From NCBI RefSeq assembly GCF_002214465.1, contig NZ_CP015101.1, positions 627,013-691,012 on the forward strand: a stretch of DNA of 64,000 bases. Reading direction: 5' to 3'. The notes beneath the pieces were generated by a model, which was not told the DNA's origin, did no database searches, and saw nothing but the letters and a program-made list of their open reading frames with translations. The position numbers were made by a program, and so were the translations under genes. This document shows positions 42,768-49,862 of the stretch, piece after piece (positions within the stretch are counted from its first letter, which is position 1; each line of letters begins with the position of its first letter). Source of the stretch: Thermococcus barossii. GTDB lineage: Archaea; Methanobacteriota_B; Thermococci; Thermococcales; Thermococcaceae.

Positions 42768-43829
42768 ATGATGAAGGTTCAGAAGGGAGACGTCATAAGG
42801 CTCCACTACACCGGAAAGGTCAAGGAGACCGGTGAGATATTCGACACCACCTTTGAGGATGTCGCCAGGGAGGCGGGCATATACTCGGAGAATGGAATCT
42901 ACGGCCCGGTTCCAATAGCCGTTGGGGCGGGTCACGTGCTCAAGGGTCTCGATGAGCAGCTTGAGGGCCTTGAGGTCGGGGAGAAGTACGAGATAATAGT
43001 CCCCCCCGAGAAGGGCTTCGGCAAGCGCGACCCCAAGCTCATAAAGACCTTCACCCTCGGACAGTTCAGGAGGCAGGGCATCTACCCGTTCCCGGGAATG
43101 CCGGTTGAGATAGAGACCGAGGGCGGGAGGAAGCTCAAGGGCAGGGTCATGACCGTAAGCGGCGGCCGTGTGAGGGTTGACTTCAACCACCCCTACGCGG
43201 GCAAACACCTCGTCTACGAGGTTGAGATAGTCGAGAAGATTGAGGACCCGATAGAGAAGGTCAAGGCCCTCATAGAGCTCCGCATGCCAAGGGTTGACAC
43301 CGAGAAGGTCATCATCGAGGTCGGTGAGAAGGACGTCACCGTTGACTTCGGTCAGCTCATCAACGAGGTCGACAGGAACACCCTCGTTCTGGGTGAGATA
43401 CTCCTTGAGAGCGACCTCAAGTTCATCGGCTACGAGGAGGTCACCTTCAAGCCCTCCGTTGACGAGCTCCTCAAGCCGCCCGAGGAGGAAGTGGTGGAGC
43501 TCGAAGAGGAGGTCAGCGAGCCTCTCGTGGAGAAGACCGAGGAGAAGGAGGCCGAGGAAGAGGCGGCTGAAGAGACCACGGAAGAGCCAGTGGATAAGGC
43601 GGAAGAGGCCGCCGCAGTTGAAGAGGCACCGGCGGAGGCAGGAGACGTTGAGGTAGCCGAGGAAAAGAAGGAAGAGGTCACCGAGGAGGGCGAGGAGGAG
43701 AAGCCCAAGAAGAAGACCACGAGAAAGAGCACCAAGGGCAGGAAGACCAGGAGAACGACCACAAGGAAAACAACCAGCAAGAAGAAGGCCAAGGCCGCCG
43801 AGGAAGTCGATGAGAAGAAGGAGGAGTGA
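42768..43829 (+). CDS. SlyD-type FKBP peptidyl-prolyl isomerase with charged tail
   Basis: 353 residues. FKBP domain with IRLHYTGKVKETGEIFDTTF, the chaperone insert in the flap (KRDPKLIKTFTLGQFRRQGIYPFPGM) and DFNHPYAGKHLVYEVEI. A middle alpha/beta domain follows (about 165-235). The last 110 residues are first very acidic (Glu/Ala) and then basic, with KKKTTRKSTKGRKTRRTTTRK-like Lys/Thr repeats and an acidic end. Long archaeal FKBPs have the first domains; the histone H1-like tail is unusual. Start after AGGAGGTTACG; ATG at 42771 is an alternative. Confidence 0.85.
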   Translation: MMKVQKGDVIRLHYTGKVKETGEIFDTTFEDVAREAGIYSENGIYGPVPIAVGAGHVLKGLDEQLEGLEVGEKYEIIVPPEKGFGKRDPKLIKTFTLGQFRRQGIYPFPGMPVEIETEGGRKLKGRVMTVSGGRVRVDFNHPYAGKHLVYEVEIVEKIEDPIEKVKALIELRMPRVDTEKVIIEVGEKDVTVDFGQLINEVDRNTLVLGEILLESDLKFIGYEEVTFKPSVDELLKPPEEEVVELEEEVSEPLVEKTEEKEAEEEAAEETTEEPVDKAEEAAAVEEAPAEAGDVEVAEEKKEEVTEEGEEEKPKKKTTRKSTKGRKTRRTTTRKTTSKKKAKAAEEVDEKKEE

Positions 43830-43862
43830 AAGACTTTTATTCTCCTTCCCCAACTTTTCTCC

Positions 43863-44465
43863 ATGAGGTTCAGACGAAACCCCTATGTTCTCTACGTTAT
43901 CTCTCTTCCTTTCATCCTTGCAGTTAGGTACAGTGATGGTGGAATTTTCCGCTGGGCGGGCTACAACTTTCTCTTCTACTTTGTCGCCCCCCTGCTACTT
44001 GCAAGGGCGATGGGTTTTGAACGAAATGAGCTCGGCGTTGGAATTGGGAAGCGTACCGGCTACATGTGGGCGCTCGTTCTCTTCATCCTCACCGTCCCGC
44101 TGAGCCTCTACGGGACAACGATACCCGCGATGAAGGAGTATTATCCCATATTCGAATACTCCGGCTGGGGTGACTTCGTCCTCAAGGAGCTGGCCATTGG
44201 GCTGATAATGTTTTCCCACGAGGCATTTTACAGGGGTATTATTCTCTTCCCCCTCGCCAGAAAGAACGAATGGCTCGGCATTCTCGCCCAGGATGTGCCA
44301 TACGCGCTCGTTCACATTGGAAAGCCCGGCATAGAGGTTCCATACTCGTTCGTGGCCGGGATAATCTTTGCCAAGCTTGACCTCAAGGGCGAAAGCTTCG
44401 TTCCAAGCTTCCTCCTCCACTGGCTTGGGTCGGTTCTCTTTGACCTGCTCTGCGTCCTTCTCTGA
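43863..44465 (+). CDS. CPBP-family membrane protein with altered first motif
   Basis: 200 residues, about six membrane helices. The CPBP (Rce1/Abi) motifs are recognisable: motif 1 reads HEAFYRG (119-125) where the family has EExxxR, so the first Glu is His; motif 2 YALVH ends in His151; motif 3 HWLGSVLFD has His186. Family members cut prenylated proteins or act in bacteriocin immunity; here the substrate is unknown and activity is in doubt because of the change. Promoter TTTTAT near 43834. Confidence 0.7.
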   Translation: MRFRRNPYVLYVISLPFILAVRYSDGGIFRWAGYNFLFYFVAPLLLARAMGFERNELGVGIGKRTGYMWALVLFILTVPLSLYGTTIPAMKEYYPIFEYSGWGDFVLKELAIGLIMFSHEAFYRGIILFPLARKNEWLGILAQDVPYALVHIGKPGIEVPYSFVAGIIFAKLDLKGESFVPSFLLHWLGSVLFDLLCVLL

Positions 44466-44503
44466 GCGAAAGTCCTATTTAGTATGAGGTATAAACCCGT
44501 TCT

Positions 44504-45250
44504 ATGTTCGGCTCCGAGGTGTACATCGACCATCGCTACTGGGAGATAGACCTGCTCCGCGGCATCGGAATAACGATGATGGTGGTGTCAAACTTCGTCA
44601 CGGACCTCCAGCTGTTTCTCAATTACTCGTCCCACAGAACCTTCTGGATGGCCTTTGCCATAACAACCGCTACAATATTCGTGTTCGCCTCGGGCCTCTC
44701 CATGTGGATAAGCTATTCCAGAACGCTGGAGACTACCCCAAAGCCGTACGGAAAGTACCTCCGGCGATTCTTCAAGCTCTTCGGTCTGGGAATGCTGATT
44801 ACGGTCATCACGTACTCCCTGGGAATGACCATACATTTCGGGGTTCTCCATCTCCTTGGAACCGCGACCCTCCTTGGAGTGTTTTTTTACCGGTTTGGCA
44901 GATTCAACGCGCTCTGGGCGGCGTTCTTTATCCTCGGATACCTGGTCGTCAGGAACCTCCACGACGGTATCTGGCTCCTGCCGGTTGGGATAATGCCGGA
45001 GAACTACTCTGCCCCGGATTACTTCCCGATATTCCCCTGGTTCGGGGTCTTCCTCCTTGGAATGTCTTTAGGGAGCTTTCTCTATCCCAACGGGAGGAGA
45101 AAGAAGGAGATGGCTCTTCCCTCTAATCCGCTGATTCACTTCCTCGCCTTTGCAGGGAGGCACACCCTTTTCATCTACCTGATCCATCAGCCCATCCTCG
45201 TTGGCCTGCTGAGGCTCATTCACGGCCCCCTTCCGGGTATCCCGGTTTAG
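44504..45250 (+). CDS. DUF1624 / heparan N-acetyltransferase-like membrane protein
   Basis: 248 residues, about seven membrane helices, with the family start YWEIDLLRGIGITMMVVSNFVTDL and FVFASGLSMWISYSR, then FGVLHLLGTATLLGVFF and FPIFPWFGVFLLGMSLG. The related HGSNAT family moves acetyl groups from acetyl-CoA across membranes onto amino sugars; DUF1624 proteins are thought to acylate cell-surface sugars. The last 35 bases overlap the convergent ATPase gene. Promoter CCTATTTAGT about 28 bases before the ATG suggests a leaderless mRNA. Confidence 0.78.
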   Translation: MFGSEVYIDHRYWEIDLLRGIGITMMVVSNFVTDLQLFLNYSSHRTFWMAFAITTATIFVFASGLSMWISYSRTLETTPKPYGKYLRRFFKLFGLGMLITVITYSLGMTIHFGVLHLLGTATLLGVFFYRFGRFNALWAAFFILGYLVVRNLHDGIWLLPVGIMPENYSAPDYFPIFPWFGVFLLGMSLGSFLYPNGRRKKEMALPSNPLIHFLAFAGRHTLFIYLIHQPILVGLLRLIHGPLPGIPV

Positions 45251-47135
45251 CCTGAAGCCGGGCAGTCCCGTAGCCCACGAAGAGGACTTTATCTGGGTCA
45301 AGGGCCTTGAGAACCTCCGGCCGGTGGGTGATTATTAGCGCGGTTATCCCTGCCTCGCGGATTATCTCGGCGACCTTCTTCGCAACGCGCATGGCCGTGA
45401 GGGTGTCGAGGTGAGCCGCGAACTCGTCTATCATGAGAAGGTTGGGCTTCTCTGCCAAAAGCGACGCTATTCTGGCCCTCTCCTTCTGCCCAGTGCTCAG
45501 CTCACTGTACCTGGCCCTGTAGAGAACCGCGTCGCTCAGCCCGGCCCTGTTGAGTATCTCCACCGCGGCGTTTATGTCTTTAATCTTCCTGTAAACGTGC
45601 TCCAGTATACTCTCTGAGCCAAAGCCCGGCTCGAACTCGCCGGGAATCATGACGGAGACATTGACGTTCTTGGGCATCTCGATTTTTCCTTCCGTCGGCC
45701 TGAAGCGCTCCTCCCACCAGCCGTTCGCAGAGCCGAGGATGAGCCTCAGCAGTGTCGTCTTCCCGGCACCGCTCGCGCCAACAACGGCTATAAGCTCCCC
45801 GGGCTTTATCTCGAAGTTGAGGTTCCTCAAAATCGGCCTCTGAATGACGCGGTGCCTGACCCCGAAGGCCTTCAAAAGCTCCTGAATCTCCTCTGGCAGG
45901 CCCTTGATGTCCAGCTCGCTCTCAAAAACTTTTGAGACGTTTCTGAAGATTATCGGCCCCTCCAAAGGCTCGACCTTTCCGTAGCTCGGCCTCCACAGCC
46001 TTCCGTCCTCGGGAGCATAGGGATCCTCGCAGAGGAAGCGCTCGATGTACTCCCTCGCCTCTTCGGTTAGAGGATAGAACAGGACGGGCCTTCCGCTCGC
46101 GGTCTCCCAGAGGAACTTGAAGCCGACCTTCTCGAAGAAGGGGTTGTAGCGGGCCATCTGGGCGATGGTCTCGACTACGTGCTTTCTCTTCCGCATCTCC
46201 GGAACCCTACGCTCGGCTATCCACTCAAGGGCGGCCTTGACGCTCAGCTGTCCGAGCCCGTCGGAGCGGTAGTCAGGGTGAACGACAACGCGCGCGATTC
46301 TGGCTCCAGCGGTGTTGGTTTCAGCTAAGGCCTTCCACTTGGCCTTTTCCCACAGGTAGGAGCGGGCGACTCGTTTTCTGTACTTCTTCCTGAGCTCCTC
46401 GTAGAGTTCCTTCATTATGCGCTCTGGCCAGAAGGCGGGGTGGAACCACTCTTTAGGAAAGACCCTCTCGCGGATGTTCCTCTCGATTTCGCCGTTCGGA
46501 AGCCTGCGGTGCATCAGCGGTATCGGCGGGTCAACGCGGACGTAGCTCAGAATCCTCGGCTCGTACTCCTCGCGCTCAACGAGCTCAAGGATGAGGAAGC
46601 GCGAGGCCGGGGTAGAACCTTTGATCTCCAGGATGTGGCTTTCCGCACCGCATACAGGACAGGCCTGCTTGGTGTTGGCCTCGAAGATGTGCCCGTTCTC
46701 ACAGCGCCAGAGGGCGACCTTCTCCTTCTGGCTCGCGTAGTGGTACTGTTCGAGCTCGGCTATGGCTTCGAAGTCGCTCTCGTATTTAGCCTCCCTCGCC
46801 CGGAGCTTGTAGGTGTAGAGAAGCTCACCGGTGAGCGAGGAGTAGCGCTTGGCCTCAACGGTTTTCTCAAAGAGGGGCCATACAGGGATTCTGTCCCCGC
46901 CGTGGAACTTCCAGAGGCGGTAGTCGTCGAAGTCGAGAACTTTAAGCCCATCCTTCTCCTTCGGCTCGCTTAGAACCTCGATCTCGACCTCGTCCCCGCT
47001 CAGGAACCACTGCGCCACGTTGCCAGTCATGTAAAGGGAATACCTCTCTCCCTCCGCCTCCACCTCAAGGATTCCGAACCATCGGTGCTTGAAGCGCGGG
47101 ATTTCGCTTCCGACGACTTCCCCGCGTAGCATCAT
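45216..47135 (-). CDS. fusion of zinc ribbon, GNAT acetyltransferase and ABC ATPase (COG2401 type)
   Basis: 639 residues. An N-terminal beta domain (1-110) with a zinc-binding set C145, H149, C159, C162 (CENGH...CPVC); a GNAT-like domain around 275-350 with ARIARVVVHPDYRSDGLGQ; then an ABC ATPase with GASGAGKTT (453-461), LSTGQKERA (546-554) and LLMIDEF. No membrane helix, so it is a soluble ABC protein. The combination was named long ago in genome surveys (ABC ATPase fused to a predicted acetyltransferase) and remains without a function. GGAGGTGG precedes the ATG at 47135. Confidence 0.8.
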   Translation of the reverse strand: MMLRGEVVGSEIPRFKHRWFGILEVEAEGERYSLYMTGNVAQWFLSGDEVEIEVLSEPKEKDGLKVLDFDDYRLWKFHGGDRIPVWPLFEKTVEAKRYSSLTGELLYTYKLRAREAKYESDFEAIAELEQYHYASQKEKVALWRCENGHIFEANTKQACPVCGAESHILEIKGSTPASRFLILELVEREEYEPRILSYVRVDPPIPLMHRRLPNGEIERNIRERVFPKEWFHPAFWPERIMKELYEELRKKYRKRVARSYLWEKAKWKALAETNTAGARIARVVVHPDYRSDGLGQLSVKAALEWIAERRVPEMRKRKHVVETIAQMARYNPFFEKVGFKFLWETASGRPVLFYPLTEEAREYIERFLCEDPYAPEDGRLWRPSYGKVEPLEGPIIFRNVSKVFESELDIKGLPEEIQELLKAFGVRHRVIQRPILRNLNFEIKPGELIAVVGASGAGKTTLLRLILGSANGWWEERFRPTEGKIEMPKNVNVSVMIPGEFEPGFGSESILEHVYRKIKDINAAVEILNRAGLSDAVLYRARYSELSTGQKERARIASLLAEKPNLLMIDEFAAHLDTLTAMRVAKKVAEIIREAGITALIITHRPEVLKALDPDKVLFVGYGTARLQAKPGYPEGGRE

Positions 47136-47160
47136 GAGAACCACCTCCTATGAACTCGTC

Positions 47161-47185
47161 GTGAGGGGTTATAACGTTACCTCAC
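47161..47185. promoter_or_regulatory. inverted repeat between divergent ATPase-fusion and oligopeptidase genes
   Basis: GTGAGG and CCTCAC, 13 bases apart, enclose TTATAACGTTA, which includes the minus-strand TATA box of the fusion gene. The oligopeptidase promoter (CTTTTTATAC, 47190-47199) starts just after. A shared operator is possible. Confidence 0.4.
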
Positions 47186-47228
47186 AACCTTTTTATACTT
47201 ACAGTTCAACGTTCAAATGGTGGTTTTC

Positions 47229-49073
47229 ATGAAGGACCCCTACCTGTGGATGGAGAACCTGAGGGACGAGCGCGTTCTGAGACTGGTCGATGAGGAGAAC
47301 AAACGCTTTGGAGAATTCATCGGAGGGCTGAGTGATGAGCTCTTCCCCGAGGTCTGGGAGTACTACTCAATTCCGACGCTTCACCAAGCGAGGCTGACGG
47401 AGGAAGGCGTAATAGCGATGTACCGCGAGAGGGATAGACAGGTCATCAGATGGCTCGGAGAGGAAGTGATAGTTGATTCAAAGGAGCTCGAGAGGGAACT
47501 CGGCGACGAGGTTCTCCTCCAGGGCTTCACAGCAGATGAAAAGGGGAAGCTCCTCGCCTACAGCTTTTCGATAGGCGGGGCGGACGAGGGGGTAACCAGG
47601 ATCATCGACCTCGAAACCGGGGAAGTAATCGACGAGTTCAAGCCCTCCGTCTGGAACGTGACCTTCCTCGGGGACGGCTACTACTTCTCCCGCTTCTACA
47701 GGCACGGCGAAACCCCAGACGGCGTTAAGGCACCGGCGGTGAGGCTCTTCTGGAAGGGGGAAGAGGGGGAGAGGCTCGTCTTCGGCAAAGGCCTTGGCTC
47801 CGGCCACTTCATCTCGCTCATGAAGAGCACCGACGGAAGGACCGCGATGATCACCGTTACTTTCGGCTGGAACAGTGCCGAAATCTATGCCGGGCCGATA
47901 GACAGGCCAGAGGAGTGGAGGAAAGTTTACTCAGCTGGGGTTCCGGCACAGCCGATAGACGTTGTCGATGGAAAGATCTACATTCTCACGAAGGAAGGAG
48001 AGGGCCTTGGAAAGGTCATCGCAATCGAGGACGGCGAAATCGAGGAGGTTATTCCCGAGGGCGAGTTCCCCCTTGAATGGGCAGTTCTCGTTGATGGCAA
48101 AATCCTCGCCGGCAGGCTCGTCCATGCGAGCTACCGCCTTGAAGTCTATTCGCTGGACGGTGAAAAGCTCGGCGAGATAACCTTCGATCTTCCAGGAAGT
48201 GCCCATCCCCTCGACACCGATGGGAAGAGGGTGCTCATAAGGTATGAGAGCTTCACCGTTTCGTACAGGCTCTACGAGTTCGACGGCAGGCTTAACCTCC
48301 TCGATGGAAAGGAAGTCAGGGGCGAGTTCACGGTAAGTGAAGACTTCGCCATCTCAAAGGACGGCACGAAGATACACTACTTCCTCGTGAAAGGCGAGAG
48401 GGACGAGAGGAAAGCGTGGGTCTTCGGCTACGGCGGCTTCAACATTGCCCTAACCCCGCGCTTCTTTCCGCAGGTGATCCCCTTCCTGAAGCGGGGCGGA
48501 ACCTTTGGAATGGCCAACCTCCGTGGCGGCTCCGAGTACGGCGAGGAGTGGCACAGGGCAGGAATGAGGGAGAACAAGCAAAACGTCTTCGACGACTTCA
48601 TAGCCGTGCTTGAGAAGCTCAAGGGTGAGGGCTATCGCGTTGCCGCCTGGGGCAGGAGCAACGGAGGGCTTCTGGTTTCCGCTACGCTCGTCCAGAGGCC
48701 GGACGTGATGGACGCGGCGCTGATAGGCTACCCCGTCATAGACATGCTCCGCTTCCACAGGCTCTACATCGGAAGCGTCTGGATTCCCGAGTACGGCAAC
48801 CCCGACGACCCGAGGGACAGGGAGTTCCTGTTGAAGTATAGCCCGTACCACAACGTCAAGCCAGCGAACTACCCACCGACGCTCATCTACACGGGTTTAC
48901 ACGACGACCGGGTTCACCCTGCTCATGCGCTCAAGTTCTTCACGCTCCTGAAGGAGGTAGGTGCCCCCGTTTACCTCCGCGTTGAGACCAAGAGCGGTCA
49001 CATGGGTGCGTCACCCGAAACTAGGGCGAGGGAGCTGACCGATTTGCTTGCCTTTGTCCTCAGGACGGTTTGA
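47229..49073 (+). CDS. prolyl oligopeptidase
   Basis: 614 residues, nearly the same length as the Pyrococcus furiosus enzyme, which it resembles along its whole length. N-terminal cap plus a seven-blade propeller (about 70-370), then the hydrolase domain with AWGRSNGGLLVSATL (nucleophile Ser), HDDRVHPAHALKF (Asp) and ETKSGHMGASPETRA (His). It cuts peptides after proline inside the cell. GGTGGT sits before the ATG at 47229; the frame opens at 47217. Confidence 0.95.
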   Translation: MKDPYLWMENLRDERVLRLVDEENKRFGEFIGGLSDELFPEVWEYYSIPTLHQARLTEEGVIAMYRERDRQVIRWLGEEVIVDSKELERELGDEVLLQGFTADEKGKLLAYSFSIGGADEGVTRIIDLETGEVIDEFKPSVWNVTFLGDGYYFSRFYRHGETPDGVKAPAVRLFWKGEEGERLVFGKGLGSGHFISLMKSTDGRTAMITVTFGWNSAEIYAGPIDRPEEWRKVYSAGVPAQPIDVVDGKIYILTKEGEGLGKVIAIEDGEIEEVIPEGEFPLEWAVLVDGKILAGRLVHASYRLEVYSLDGEKLGEITFDLPGSAHPLDTDGKRVLIRYESFTVSYRLYEFDGRLNLLDGKEVRGEFTVSEDFAISKDGTKIHYFLVKGERDERKAWVFGYGGFNIALTPRFFPQVIPFLKRGGTFGMANLRGGSEYGEEWHRAGMRENKQNVFDDFIAVLEKLKGEGYRVAAWGRSNGGLLVSATLVQRPDVMDAALIGYPVIDMLRFHRLYIGSVWIPEYGNPDDPRDREFLLKYSPYHNVKPANYPPTLIYTGLHDDRVHPAHALKFFTLLKEVGAPVYLRVETKSGHMGASPETRARELTDLLAFVLRTV

Positions 49074-49157
49074 CATTACAACCATTTTCCTTTTGTTCCA
49101 GTAAGCTCGAAAAGTTCTTATATCTGAGAATGAGAGTAATAACCTAGGGGCGGAATC

Positions 49158-49862
49158 ATGTACGGCAAAAGGATATCAACGGGTATCCCAGGACTCGATG
49201 TCATGCTCAGGGGCGGATTAATACCCGGAAGGACGTACCTGGTAAAGGGTGCTCCTGGTACGGGCAAAACAACACTCGCAATGCATTTTGCGATGGCAGG
49301 CATCGCCAACGGGGAAAACGTCCTCTATGTGACGCTTGAAGAGCCAGCCGAAAACCTGAGGGCGGACATGGCGAAGATGGGCTTTAGAATCAACGACAGC
49401 CGATTCACGCTGATAGATGCAACGCCGACCTCGGAGAGGTACGTTCTCGTGGAGGATTTCTTTGAGTCTTTTGCCGGCAGTCTGGAGAAGATGACGAACG
49501 CGATAAAGGAGCAGATACGGGAAAGGCACTACACCAGGGTCGTGCTTGACCCGGTGACCATGCTGAAGCTTACCACCCCCGATGAGATGGAGTACAGGAA
49601 AGCATTTCTTGGGTTCATAAAGTCTATGATGCGCATGAGGGCCACAGTTCTGATGACATCAGAGCTCCAGAAGACGGACATCGAGGAGTACCTGGTGAGC
49701 GGGGTCATGGAGCTGAGAATGTTCGACATTCAGGGGACGCTGTACAGGGGACTGAAGATACTGAAGTTCAGGGGCAGCAGTTTTGACTGCAGCATGCGGC
49801 CCTACGAGATAACGGACAGGGGAATCGTCGTTTATCACGACCGCGTCATTTCCCTACCTTGA
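49158..49862 (+). CDS. KaiC-like RecA-superfamily ATPase
   Basis: 234 residues, one KaiC domain: STGIPGLDVMLRGGLIPGRTYLVKGAPGTGKTTLAM with Walker A GAPGTGKTT, VLYVTLEEPAENL, and Walker B-type RVVLDPVTML. It follows CTTATATCTG at 49119 and GGGGCGG before the ATG. Archaeal single-domain KaiC-like proteins are thought to act in signalling or motility; the short length excludes the double-domain clock protein. The C-terminal GIVVYHDR is as in other Thermococcales members. Last nine bases overlap the helicase gene. Confidence 0.82.
   Translation: MYGKRISTGIPGLDVMLRGGLIPGRTYLVKGAPGTGKTTLAMHFAMAGIANGENVLYVTLEEPAENLRADMAKMGFRINDSRFTLIDATPTSERYVLVEDFFESFAGSLEKMTNAIKEQIRERHYTRVVLDPVTMLKLTTPDEMEYRKAFLGFIKSMMRMRATVLMTSELQKTDIEEYLVSGVMELRMFDIQGTLYRGLKILKFRGSSFDCSMRPYEITDRGIVVYHDRVISLP

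Noticed and set aside
43294-43656. Arg/Ser-rich frame inside the FKBP gene
   Set aside because: Produced by frame shift of the GAG/AAG-rich tail; not a separate gene.
42744-43853. 369-codon leucine-rich minus-strand frame opposite the FKBP gene
   Set aside because: Leucine runs come from reading Glu/Lys codons backwards; no start site and no promoter.
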